Source: a virus
Strand: one strand, 5' to 3'
Virus record (IMG/VR): IMGVR_UViG_3300037502_000635
Location: 1-34,403 of that record
DNA length: 34,403 nt
Below, piece by piece: positions 22,304 to 29,295 of the stretch. The translations under genes and the position numbers were made by a program. Within the stretch, counting starts at the first letter, position 1. Every line of letters begins with the position of its first letter. The notes under the pieces are model-generated. The model was not told where the DNA came from, searched no databases, and was given only the letters and a program-made list of their open reading frames with translations.

Positions 22304-22319
22304 CCAGTGATCGCACTGG
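22304..22319 (-). promoter_or_regulatory. Perfect 6-bp hairpin between portal and scaffold genes
   Basis: CCAGTG (22304-22309) and CACTGG (22314-22319) pair around a 4-base loop in the 69-bp gap between the portal stop and scaffold start. No U-run follows in either direction, so it is not an intrinsic terminator. RNA processing or differential expression of portal and scaffold is possible. Confidence 0.4.
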
Positions 22320-22351
22320 TACGTTTATTGTCATCCTGTATTTCTATTCTG

Positions 22352-24574
22352 TCAAACCATCGGCGGCTGTTCCATCGGCATTCCCTGCGGCATCTGTTGC
22401 ATGGCTTGCTGGGCGGCGATCTGCGCCTGCTGCCCTTGCATCGCTTGCAGGATTAGCTCTTGCCCCGCCTGAATGAACGGGTTGCCAGTTTCATTGACCT
22501 CGCCCTCGGCAAATTGCATTTGGGCGCGTTGCTCGGCATCCCGTCGGGCGATTTCGGCGCTCAAGGCTTGCATCGGAACCCCTGCCAGCACCAGCCGCAG
22601 CATGGCATCGACCTCGACCTTGTTCTGGTCGGTCGTGGCTTTCAAATTAGCTTGGTTGACCTTCGCTTCGTTGATCGTGTCGGTATTGTAAGCGCGGCTG
22701 ATAACGTCCATTAGCTTGCGGCGGCTTGCGCCTTCCTCGCGGATTTGCGCGACCTGACCGCGATTCTGAATCTCTAGCTGCATCGCCATCATCTGCTGCT
22801 GCATATCGGCGATCGTCTTTTGCGCTTGCAAAATCTGCATCTGCGCCTGCGGCGGGATGTCGGATTTCGGGTCGATCTGCGACAGCGGATTCATGGCGGC
22901 CAGCCGGTCGGCAATCACATCTGCGCCTGGGAAATCCATGTTGCGGAATAACAAATCACCAGCCGCTTGGAATACCGCAGGCTCGGCCATCAGCGGCATC
23001 ATGGTGTCCACAGCCTGCTGGCGCTTCGAGTTGTAGCCTGGTCCGGTGTCCATCACCACATCGTACAGCCCGACCGTCACATCGTTTAAGACCTCGCCGG
23101 TGGCTTGAACTTGGTTAATCGTCACCATGTCAGGCTTGCCATCAACCCCAATGATCCGCAGCACGCGCTGGGTGTCGTAGATTTTCGGGATCAGGTCGAG
23201 AATGATCTTGCCCGTGTGCTTAATGCTGCGCGTCATGTTGTCGTAAAAGTGGAAATTGCTCAAATCCACTTGCATTTGCTGGCCTTGCAGCGCCTTGCCC
23301 GAAATGTTGCCTGGTAGCGCCTGCGCAGGGTCAAATATGCCTAAGACCGTCTTTAGATCGTCAGCAATCGCGCCCGACGCGACCATAATCCCATCGGGCG
23401 GCGGCTCCGGCTGGATGCGCTGCGGCACCGGCGCAGGCACGCCTTCGATGTCCTTTTGCTTGTATCTCAGTACTGGCGTGGACTTGATGTTGGCCAGCGC
23501 CCATTCGGATTCATGCCCCTCATCCTGCCCCTCAGCGATCAGCCATTTCGGTTTGGGTGCCAGCGCAATAGATTCGGTCAATGCCGTGCGCCAGAAATTG
23601 AACATCCGTTGCGGGTCTTTAGCGAACCGAACCAACCCGTATTTCTTGCGCTTACCCTCGACCACGACCTGCGCCCCGTAGCACGGGACAATCGGAATGT
23701 ACTTGCCTGGCCACTCGCGTTCTTCCAAGACCTCCATCGCGGTCAGCTTGCACCATTTGACCTTTTTACGGAACGTCGGGCGGCGGTCAATGATCGTAAT
23801 CCCGCTGGCATCCAAGACCTCGGCGCTCGGCAGCTCATTCTCAAAGACTTTGGTGCCATCGGACAACAGGACCAGCGTGGCTTTTTCGCGCTCAATGTAC
23901 CAATACTCAGCCAGCCGAATGTCCTCTTTGGTTACCCACTCAGCATCGGAATCGCCCGTCGCCCGTGCGCTAAAGTTCGCGCCATCATCAGCACCAGGAT
24001 ATTGCTTGCGGAATAGTTCCTTTGAGATAACGCTGGTAATTAGGCAACGCTCCGCGTCCGACCCATCCGGTGCCACGCTGTTGGGGTCGAAATAGACCGA
24101 GAACGGGTCATCAATCGAATCAATAAAGATTTCCTGATCGAAAGAATCGTCAGAAATGTAGTTCGTATTAACCCGCCAGTAACCCCAGCCCATCTTGACC
24201 GCGTACTCGAATGCCGTGTCGTAAGCGGTATCGGCGCTGGAATTGACCTCAATGTGACGGGTGATGCCCTCAATGACCTCCGCGACTTTTAGGTCGCCCT
24301 CGTTATTGACCGGATGCACCTTGATGCGCGGTCGCTGCTGGCGTTGCTGGTTGGTGACTTGCCGCACATATGCGTCAATCTTGTTAATGGTCAGGCAAGG
24401 CCGTGATTCTAGGTTGCGGCTGTTTTGAATCTCGACCGGCCATTGGTCGCCAGCGGCGAATTTCAGGTCGCCCAGCGCCTCAGCGCGGTTCTGGCTGTCA
24501 GCCTCGCCCACCAGCCGAAGGAATTTAATCGCTTCGCCGATGCGCCCATCCATGTCTGTGTCTTGCCACGCCAT
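22352..24574 (-). CDS. Portal protein, P22-type
   Basis: A 740-residue protein (P22 gp1 is 725). The start MAWQDTDMDGRIGEAIKFLR and the segments LKFAAGDQWPVEIQNSRNLE (36-55) and RPCLTINKIDAYVRQVTNQQ are typical of this family, as is DIRLAEYWYIEREKATLVLL further in. The C-terminus is a long helical barrel, rich in Gln and Met (QAQMQILQAQKTIADMQQQM, QGMPMEQPPMV). The portal forms the dodecameric DNA gate and nucleates shell assembly. It is 9 bp downstream of terL. Confidence 0.94.
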   Translation of the reverse strand: MAWQDTDMDGRIGEAIKFLRLVGEADSQNRAEALGDLKFAAGDQWPVEIQNSRNLESRPCLTINKIDAYVRQVTNQQRQQRPRIKVHPVNNEGDLKVAEVIEGITRHIEVNSSADTAYDTAFEYAVKMGWGYWRVNTNYISDDSFDQEIFIDSIDDPFSVYFDPNSVAPDGSDAERCLITSVISKELFRKQYPGADDGANFSARATGDSDAEWVTKEDIRLAEYWYIEREKATLVLLSDGTKVFENELPSAEVLDASGITIIDRRPTFRKKVKWCKLTAMEVLEEREWPGKYIPIVPCYGAQVVVEGKRKKYGLVRFAKDPQRMFNFWRTALTESIALAPKPKWLIAEGQDEGHESEWALANIKSTPVLRYKQKDIEGVPAPVPQRIQPEPPPDGIMVASGAIADDLKTVLGIFDPAQALPGNISGKALQGQQMQVDLSNFHFYDNMTRSIKHTGKIILDLIPKIYDTQRVLRIIGVDGKPDMVTINQVQATGEVLNDVTVGLYDVVMDTGPGYNSKRQQAVDTMMPLMAEPAVFQAAGDLLFRNMDFPGADVIADRLAAMNPLSQIDPKSDIPPQAQMQILQAQKTIADMQQQMMAMQLEIQNRGQVAQIREEGASRRKLMDVISRAYNTDTINEAKVNQANLKATTDQNKVEVDAMLRLVLAGVPMQALSAEIARRDAEQRAQMQFAEGEVNETGNPFIQAGQELILQAMQGQQAQIAAQQAMQQMPQGMPMEQPPMV

Positions 24575-24583
24575 ATCTTCCCC

Positions 24584-25864
24584 TTAGCTCATCCAACTGC
24601 CAGCGTAGGCAACCGCAGGCTTTTTCTTGACCTTTGCAGGCTCCTTGACCATCAGCGCGATATAGCGGAATGCGTCAGCGCCATGCGAATAACGGTCATG
24701 CAACGGCATCTTGCCAAACTGCCCCGTGTCAGGGTCAACCTCATAGCGGTAATGCCGCAGGCAGTTTAGACCATCTGCTGTATTTTCTCTATCAAACCAG
24801 CAGTTCGGGAATATCGTCCGCGCTGCGTTGATCGAATCCACCGTCGGCACCCGTTCAAGCACTTTGGTCTTGAACCCCGCGCCCCGCACAATGTCCTCAA
24901 TGCTCCGGCCTGCCGCCGCCAGCGTCTTATTCTGCGCATCATGCGGCAGCCAAATGGTGTCGTACACATAGCCAAACGACTGAAGCTCAGCAAGGTAGCT
25001 GGTCATCGTGCGCTGGGCGCCTTCAAAGTAGCGGATCAGCCGCGTTTCCATCCCAACGAACTGGATGAACCACCAGGCTGTTGCGTCCGACCATCCGAGA
25101 TCGCAGACCGCGTGGACCGGCTTGACAGGGTCGTATGGGACTTTGCAGATGCGCTCGTCCTTCTCGGCTTGGATCATCTCTTTGCCGAATATCGCCCCGT
25201 CCACTGACTGCCTGCAAAGCCCTTCCCAGACCTGGTTATAGGCGGCTTCGTCCCGCGCCTTTAGCGCCTCTTTCTCGGACTTCAGCGTGTCAGGAAACCA
25301 CGGGTTATCAGACCAGTTGATCTTTTGCACCACCGCGTCTTCAGGTGGGTACATCACGAACCGCTGGTAGGTTTCGTCCGTTTCCAGCTCAGGGTTAAAC
25401 GTGACCCATATCTCGCTGCTTTCCTTACGGATGGTCGGGATTAGGATATTCCAGCTATTCCGGCTAACGGTCTGCGCTTCCTCAACCCAGCAGATGTCGA
25501 TGCCCTCGTAGGATTTGACGTTGGCGATATTGTTCTTCAGCCCAACGAACGCAAACTCGCTGCCGTTCTTGCCCCGCAGCGCGTTCTGGGTAATCTCAAA
25601 GAAGCTCGTCAGCTCCAGCGCAATGATCTGATCGCACAGTAATTTGTGGACGCTGTCCTTGATTGATGTCTGGTATTCCCGCGCACAGAGGATGCGCAGC
25701 GGCGACTTAGCGGCTTTGATGAGCAATGCCCTAGCAACCGCCCAGCTTTTTGCCCCACCTCGCCCACCGTACAGGACGCGATAGCGGGTCTTTGGTGGGT
25801 TAAATAAGACTTGCGCCTTAGCTGGGAATTCAGCCTTAGCGACTATGCCCTGAAGGTCACTCAT
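24584..25864 (-). CDS. terL: Terminase large subunit
   Basis: A 426-residue packaging motor. ATPase: Walker A LYGGRGGAKSWAVARALL (31-48) and Walker B IDICWVEEAQ (122-131); the coupling segment WVTFNPELETDETYQRF (153-169) is typical of the Terminase_3 family. Nuclease: VCDLGWSDATAWW (253-265, D255), WLPHDAQNKT (D309) and HDRYSHGADAFRY (389-401, D397), giving the acidic RNase H-like triad. With a P22-type portal, headful packaging is expected, in keeping with the circularly permuted assembly. It overlaps the upstream TerS candidate by 8 nt. Confidence 0.95.
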   Translation of the reverse strand: MSDLQGIVAKAEFPAKAQVLFNPPKTRYRVLYGGRGGAKSWAVARALLIKAAKSPLRILCAREYQTSIKDSVHKLLCDQIIALELTSFFEITQNALRGKNGSEFAFVGLKNNIANVKSYEGIDICWVEEAQTVSRNSWNILIPTIRKESSEIWVTFNPELETDETYQRFVMYPPEDAVVQKINWSDNPWFPDTLKSEKEALKARDEAAYNQVWEGLCRQSVDGAIFGKEMIQAEKDERICKVPYDPVKPVHAVCDLGWSDATAWWFIQFVGMETRLIRYFEGAQRTMTSYLAELQSFGYVYDTIWLPHDAQNKTLAAAGRSIEDIVRGAGFKTKVLERVPTVDSINAARTIFPNCWFDRENTADGLNCLRHYRYEVDPDTGQFGKMPLHDRYSHGADAFRYIALMVKEPAKVKKKPAVAYAGSWMS

Positions 25865-26132
25865 TCGGCTTAATAAATGTCACCTGAATGCCTGTCAGTA
25901 TCGAACTGCCGTCAGCGTTCTCTAGCGCCACAGCCTGATGCGCCTTGCCATCCACGCGGTCGATCAGCTCTTTAATCGCCCACGCTTCGCCTTCCTCGGC
26001 TTTGGTAATCAGTTCCTCAGCAATCTTGCGCAATCTCTCTGGGTTTTGCGTCAGCACAAGACGCAGCTTGTCGTAGAACATCCTCGACTTAGCCGCGTTC
26101 TGATTGCCTAATTGTCCACCACGCTCTGCCAT
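25857..26132 (-). CDS. Candidate terminase small subunit, 91 aa
   Basis: It starts MAERGGQLGNQNAAKSRMFY, then has a helical body (LVLTQNPERLRKIAEELITK, 26-45) and WAIKELIDRVDGKAHQAV, ending in a short beta stretch. The GNQNAAKxR start and the D-R-xDGKxxQ pattern occur in small proteins directly upstream of terL in many phages. It lies in the TerS place and overlaps terL by 8 nt. No classic HTH is clear, so DNA recognition for packaging remains inferred. Confidence 0.68.
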   Translation of the reverse strand: MAERGGQLGNQNAAKSRMFYDKLRLVLTQNPERLRKIAEELITKAEEGEAWAIKELIDRVDGKAHQAVALENADGSSILTGIQVTFIKPNE

Positions 26133-26140
26133 TCGTTACC

Positions 26141-26171
26141 AATTCTAAATAATTGATTTCATTTTAGAATT
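26141..26171. promoter_or_regulatory. AT-rich 9-bp inverted repeat upstream of the TerS candidate
   Basis: AATTCTAAA (26141-26149) and TTTAGAATT (26163-26171) are perfect inverted repeats around 13 AT-rich bases, filling the gap before the packaging genes. It could be an operator or an mRNA hairpin. I see no strong promoter around it. Confidence 0.4.
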
Positions 26172-26316
26172 ATTTCTTAGGCTTGTCTTTTTTCTCGGCG
26201 GCACGTTTCACGGCGTAACTTATCGCCACTGCCTGCTTCACAGGCACACCAGCCTTGACTTCCGCTTTAATGTTCTTTTGGAAAGCCTGTTTACTGCTCG
26301 ACTTGGTCAGCGGCAT
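26170..26316 (-). CDS. Small basic phage protein, 48 aa
   Basis: The product begins MPLTKSSSKQAFQKNIKAEV, continues KAGVPVKQAVAISYAVKRAA and ends in Lys-rich KKDKPKK. The pattern MPLxKxSSKxAFxxNI-KAGxPxKQAVAI is one I recognise from very small conserved phage proteins of unknown function. The ATG is preceded by AAAGGAGCGA and lies inside the end of the next gene upstream. It is probably a nucleic-acid or packaging-associated basic peptide, but no role is shown. Confidence 0.75.
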   Translation of the reverse strand: MPLTKSSSKQAFQKNIKAEVKAGVPVKQAVAISYAVKRAAEKKDKPKK

Positions 26317-26455
26317 CGTTCGCTCCTTTGCTTAGTTCAGCCAGTACACGGTTGTACTCTTGGATTGCCCCACTGATCTGCAACAGGATCGATTCATGTT
26401 GCTTCGCCAGTTCTTGCAGTTCAGCCAGGCGTTTAGCAATTTGGTCAGGTGTCAT
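26291..26455 (-). CDS. Small coiled-coil protein, 54 aa
   Basis: MTPDQIAKRLAELQELAKQH and onward is almost one continuous amphipathic helix with Leu/Ile heptads (about 5-42), ending in an acidic tail (NDAADQVEQ). It overlaps both neighbours: by 26 nt with the 48-residue gene and 4 nt with the 54-residue basic protein. Such dense overlap supports it being translated. No family is recognised. Confidence 0.65.
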   Translation of the reverse strand: MTPDQIAKRLAELQELAKQHESILLQISGAIQEYNRVLAELSKGANDAADQVEQ

Positions 26456-26616
26456 TTCTTCGCAGTCTTGGCGCTTTCTTTAAACGCTTTGGCCGTGGGT
26501 GCGCCTTCAGTCCCAGGCTTGCGCATACGCTCAGGGGTCTTGCCTGCGGCTTTCTGGCGCTCTATCCGTTCACGCTTGGCATGGATGTTTGCGTACAACC
26601 CAGGTTTAGTCGCCAT
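26452..26616 (-). CDS. Small basic conserved phage protein, 54 aa
   Basis: It starts MATKPGLYANIHAKRERIER, then has GKTPERMRKPGTEGAPTAKA and ends KESAKTAKK. The pattern GLYANIHAKR...MRKPGxxGAPTAKxFxxSAKTAKK recurs in many tailed phages as a tiny basic protein of unknown function near head or packaging genes. ATG 26616 gives the conserved start and lies downstream of GAAGGGGAATCGA. Probably a DNA-binding or virion-packaged basic peptide; not proven. Confidence 0.78.
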   Translation of the reverse strand: MATKPGLYANIHAKRERIERQKAAGKTPERMRKPGTEGAPTAKAFKESAKTAKK

Positions 26617-26782
26617 TCGATTCCCCTTCGCACAACTCATCGTCGCCTTTGCTCAATCGCGTCAGCAACATTTGATAAATTGCTAATGAGGTTTCAGCCT
26701 GAATCACAAAAGTTTGTGCCTTTTGCAACTCACGCTGAACCTCACTAATTTCAGCTTCGATAAACTCTCGGCTTATTTCCAT
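26606..26782 (-). CDS. Small helical protein, 58 aa
   Basis: MEISREFIEAEISEVQRELQ is followed by KAQTFVIQAETSLAIYQMLL: one long helix and an acidic C-terminus (GDDELCEGESNGD). The second helix resembles the short leucine-zipper-like proteins found in phage structural blocks. It overlaps the 54-residue basic gene by 11 nt and shares one base with the stop of the preceding 194-residue gene. Function unknown. Confidence 0.68.
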   Translation of the reverse strand: MEISREFIEAEISEVQRELQKAQTFVIQAETSLAIYQMLLTRLSKGDDELCEGESNGD

Positions 26783-27366
26783 TACTGGTCAGAAACCATC
26801 AGATAGTAAGCAGTGCCAGCACTGTCAACAATCTTGATCTTGTGCGACAGGGCTGCAGAACCCTTGACCGTTACCAACGCAGCAGGCACGTTCATTAGGT
26901 TGCCAATGGTGCCAGTGTTGCTGTTGGTAAAGCGCATAAATGCCGCCGAACCGGGCAGGGTTACGCTGCTTGGGAAATCCGAATCAACCTGAATTGCAGC
27001 CAATGTACCGCCAGGCGTTACGCCAGCAGCCACGCCCAAAGTGGCACGCAGCGCGTTAGCTGCGCCACTGATCGACCCGCCGCTATTCACGGACAAGCTA
27101 ATGTGTGCGCCGTTGGTGGTCTGGCCAGCGCCCTGAGCTGCGGTTACTTGCGAAAATGCACGCAGTGTTTCACCAGCGCCAGCGCCAGCAAAATTCACAC
27201 GGGCATAAAAGCCGCGCATATCACCCGACTTGTGGGTGGTCTTGGCGTAAGTCTGCGTCAAATTACCTGACGAAATAACGTCAATCGGGGCGGACGATGT
27301 GCCGACTTGATAGCTGTTTAATGCTGGGTCTGCGTAGGCAACCCCAATGGCTTGCGTATTAGGCAT
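26782..27366 (-). CDS. Probable structural protein, 194 aa
   Basis: The start MPNTQAIGVAYADPALNSYQ and the beta-rich, Ala/Gly-rich body (GDMRGFYARVNFAGAGAGET, TLGVAAGVTPGGTLAAIQVD) with a closing KIKIVDSAGTAYYLMVSDQ look like a virion surface or head protein; similar sequences occur in metagenomic phages. It lies directly before the small-protein cluster leading to terminase, unusually far from the coat gene. AAAGGATTATC precedes the ATG. The family is not recognised with certainty. Confidence 0.65.
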   Translation of the reverse strand: MPNTQAIGVAYADPALNSYQVGTSSAPIDVISSGNLTQTYAKTTHKSGDMRGFYARVNFAGAGAGETLRAFSQVTAAQGAGQTTNGAHISLSVNSGGSISGAANALRATLGVAAGVTPGGTLAAIQVDSDFPSSVTLPGSAAFMRFTNSNTGTIGNLMNVPAALVTVKGSAALSHKIKIVDSAGTAYYLMVSDQ

Positions 27367-27376
27367 GATAATCCTT

Positions 27377-27868
27377 TCAACAATTCCAGTTCTTTAGAGA
27401 TGCCTTCGCCCGTTCCGCTGGGCCTTTGGCGTGCTTTATTGCAAGATTTGCAGCTTGTGCCGCCGCAGTTCCCAGTTTATTCAATTGGCCGTTAACAATC
27501 AAAGGGTGCAAACGCCCGTGTTCGACGCGATGCATGACGCGCAAGTTTTCAACCCGATTGTCCCCATGCACCCCGTTAATATGATCGACTTGGTCATCTT
27601 TTTCTAATTGTTTGATAAAAGCATCGGCAACCAACCGATGCACTAAAAATGCTTTTCCTTGCACAGTGCGTGCAGACCCATCCCGAAAATGGACTTCCAC
27701 ATAAGGCTTTGTGCGCCCGTTTTCTTTTTTTGTATTTAATTTCATAATTCTTTCAGGAACAGGCACCAAAGAATTATTTTTGCCACGACGCTTGCGAGCA
27801 AGCGACTTAACTCGCCCTAAAGTGCTTATTTGGTACCGCCCTTCGTATCCACGAACGTCGGCCCACAT
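27377..27868 (-). CDS. NUMOD4/HNH homing endonuclease with a host-gene-like C-terminus
   Basis: A 163-residue protein. The N-terminus MWADVRGYEGRYQISTLGRV (1-20) is a clear NUMOD4 motif followed by KSLARKRRGK; the HNH core is VHRLVADAFI (76-85), DQVDHINGVHGDNRVENLRV (92-111) with H97, N104 and N108. The C-terminal 15 residues (GPAERAKASLKNWNC) resemble the end of the protein encoded just upstream (SRARASMRNWKC), suggesting that the element carries a replacement 3' end for its target gene. ATG 27868 lies one base after the upstream stop; an in-frame start further upstream would overlap the neighbour. Confidence 0.86.
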   Translation of the reverse strand: MWADVRGYEGRYQISTLGRVKSLARKRRGKNNSLVPVPERIMKLNTKKENGRTKPYVEVHFRDGSARTVQGKAFLVHRLVADAFIKQLEKDDQVDHINGVHGDNRVENLRVMHRVEHGRLHPLIVNGQLNKLGTAAAQAANLAIKHAKGPAERAKASLKNWNC

Positions 27869-27869
27869 T

Positions 27870-28148
27870 TCAATATCCCGAACATTTCCAGTTGCGCATT
27901 GAGGCTCTAGCACGGCTTCCCTTTTCACTTTTTTCTGCGATAGGTGCCATTCTCGCACAAAATGACGCTTTCCTGCCAGCGTCAGCCTTTGTTTTCGGGT
28001 TTGGTGCTGGTGGCTTTAAATTCGCATTGTTCTTGCGATTGTATTCGGCACGACCCTTTGCTGTCATCCCCGCGCCCTGCTCAGTCGGGCGGTAGTTCCG
28101 ATCTTTGCCGGTCGTGGTCTTGGCAATAGGTTTGTCGTGTTTAGCCAT
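27870..28148 (-). CDS. Small conserved phage protein, likely disrupted near its 3' end
   Basis: A 92-residue product: MAKHDKPIAKTTTGKDRNYR (1-20), PTEQGAGMTAKGRAEYNRKN (21-40), then KASFCARMAP. This is a widely shared phage protein of unknown function that usually ends in a (R/K)xWxC motif. Here NWKC is followed by SGY and a stop, instead of stopping after the Cys, and the next gene is an HNH endonuclease that encodes another NWNC ending. ATG 28148 is preceded by GAGG and overlaps the GroES-like gene by 8 nt. Confidence 0.82.
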   Translation of the reverse strand: MAKHDKPIAKTTTGKDRNYRPTEQGAGMTAKGRAEYNRKNNANLKPPAPNPKTKADAGRKASFCARMAPIAEKSEKGSRARASMRNWKCSGY

Positions 28149-28410
28149 TTTCAGCCTCAACAATCATGGCAATGTCGGCTTCCTGAATAATCTGGTAATC
28201 CTGCCCATCCACCTCGTGAACCGGCCAATCCAGATAAGTGCCGTTCCCGTACTTCACAAAATCCCCGACCTGAGCATCCCGCACTTGCGGTCCAACCGCC
28301 ACCACGGTGCCTTCGTTAAACTTTTCGTTGTTTGGAACGTACAAAATATCGGATAAGCGGCGCACATTTGGGCGCACGACCACCCGATCACGCAACGGTT
28401 TAATGTCCAT
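28141..28410 (-). CDS. Phage GroES-like co-chaperonin, 89 aa
   Basis: MDIKPLRDRVVVRPNVRRLS (1-20) is the GroES N-terminal strand; FNEGTVVAVGPQVRDAQVGD (31-50) and FVKYGNGTYLDW are the core barrel, and QEADIAMIVEA is the standard C-terminus. The mobile-loop segment (about 14-27, RPNVRRLSDILYVP) is altered: ILY replaces the usual GGIVL hydrophobic tripeptide that binds GroEL. Length is slightly below the bacterial 95-97. Phage co-chaperonins (T4 gp31 type) help fold the coat protein; that role is inferred. The upstream in-frame extension overlaps another gene and is rejected; AGGAAGG precedes ATG 28410. Confidence 0.87.
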   Translation of the reverse strand: MDIKPLRDRVVVRPNVRRLSDILYVPNNEKFNEGTVVAVGPQVRDAQVGDFVKYGNGTYLDWPVHEVDGQDYQIIQEADIAMIVEAENG

Positions 28411-28600
28411 TTTTCGGCCTTCCTCTTTTTTTAGGTTCCGCTTGCGCCATAACGACAGGCACCGACGCGACAGCAGATAACTGGTGTTCGCCACACCAGT
28501 CCATTTCATGCTTGTTTTGAACTTCGGGAAAACGACGGCATAAGCCCATGACTTGGGCCTGGCTAAAAAATCGGCAGGATTTGCAACGGACATCGCTCAT
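28400..28600 (-). CDS. Small Cys-containing, zinc-ribbon-like protein, 66 aa
   Basis: CKSCRFF (6-12), GLCRRFPE (19-26) and MDWCGEHQ (33-40) place four Cys residues as in a compact zinc-binding knuckle common in small phage proteins. The C-terminus is basic (EPKKRGRPKNGH) with an AT-hook-like GRPK. It overlaps the GroES-like gene by 11 nt. The function is unknown; nucleic-acid binding is plausible. Confidence 0.75.
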   Translation of the reverse strand: MSDVRCKSCRFFSQAQVMGLCRRFPEVQNKHEMDWCGEHQLSAVASVPVVMAQAEPKKRGRPKNGH

Positions 28601-28625
28601 AGGATGCCCGTTGTTTTATTGACAA

Positions 28626-28847
28626 TCACTTCTTTTGGTAGGACGAACGGTCGTGCGTATAGCACACACCCTTAGAACGGCCACCGTTAAATTCTTTGTT
28701 GCTGCCGGTGCCATCAGCCATGCCCATGCCTACGCCGTTCACGATCTTGCCACGGCGCTCACCCGACGAATCGGATGCGGACGCGCCAGCAGGCGGCTTA
28801 GTGCCGGAACCGTAGCCCTTTGGGGTCATTTCTGCGTTGTCTTTCAT
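28626..28847 (-). CDS. Gly-rich small phage protein, 73 aa
   Basis: MKDNAEMTPKGYGSGTKPPA is followed by a Ser/Gly-rich stretch, GKIVNGVGMGMADGTGSNKE and a Lys-ending tail (THDRSSYQKK). Low complexity suggests a flexible, possibly virion-associated protein. ATG 28847 with GAAAGGACTATC is preferred over the in-frame upstream start. Not a known family. Confidence 0.7.
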   Translation of the reverse strand: MKDNAEMTPKGYGSGTKPPAGASASDSSGERRGKIVNGVGMGMADGTGSNKEFNGGRSKGVCYTHDRSSYQKK

Positions 28848-28857
28848 GATAGTCCTT

Positions 28858-29217
28858 TCAGTCAAGGAATTTGAGTTTATACAGCGTCGAATCAATCAAT
28901 TCTGAGATTTCGTCAATGATATTCTGAATTTCGCTGTCTTGGGGTAAATGTTCCCGCGCTTCGTCAACAAATTTCTGCATTTGTTTGAGATAAGCCACCG
29001 GGTCTTTGCCTGCGTGGAAGTCGTCTGGGTACTTTTTAATCTTGGTATACCGCCCCTGATACGCCTCGGCAAAATTGTCAGTCAGCTCAATAATATCCTC
29101 GTAGTACCGCCCTAGCGCCTTGTGCGCCGAGTACGAATCCGTAGATAAGTGCATAAAATGCGCCACCGTGCTGCTGTGGAGTAGTGTGGCGATAAACTCT
29201 GCGGCTTCTTCGTCCAT
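28858..29217 (-). CDS. DUF5856-like helical protein, 119 aa
   Basis: The pattern FIATLLHSSTVAHFMHLSTD (8-27) SYSAHKALGRYYEDIIELTD (28-47) and AEAYQGRYTKIKKYP is what I recall from the DUF5856 family of phage ferritin-like helical proteins (Dps-like appearance, with H, Y and E/D on two helices). The rest is helical (YLKQMQKFVDEAREHLPQDS). It is the first gene after the tandem terminator, so it may head the late block. The role in the infected cell is unknown; family attribution is from memory. Confidence 0.68.
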   Translation of the reverse strand: MDEEAAEFIATLLHSSTVAHFMHLSTDSYSAHKALGRYYEDIIELTDNFAEAYQGRYTKIKKYPDDFHAGKDPVAYLKQMQKFVDEAREHLPQDSEIQNIIDEISELIDSTLYKLKFLD

Positions 29218-29226
29218 ATCAGCCTT

Positions 29227-29255
29227 AAAAAAAGACCGGGTTTGCGACCCCGGTC
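29227..29255 (-). terminator. Rho-independent terminator between middle and late genes
   Basis: On the minus strand GACCGGG (29255-29249) pairs perfectly with CCCGGTC (29240-29234) around an 8-base loop, followed by seven U (29233-29227). One of the strongest terminators in the window. Confidence 0.88.
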
Positions 29256-29258
29256 AAA

Positions 29259-29295
29259 GCAGCGTCCCCACTAGAGGAGTGAGAAGAGACGCTGC
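29259..29295 (-). terminator. Second hairpin directly upstream of the terminator
   Basis: GCAGCGTC (29259-29266) and GACGCTGC (29288-29295) form a perfect 8-bp stem; the TAG stop of the YbcO-like gene (29271-29273) lies in its loop. It is followed by TTTGA, then the main terminator stem, giving a tandem hairpin array. Confidence 0.6.

Noticed and set aside
23456-24095. Long plus-strand open frames opposite the portal gene
   Set aside because: They lie wholly inside a certain P22-type portal gene and look like antisense echoes of its codon bias.
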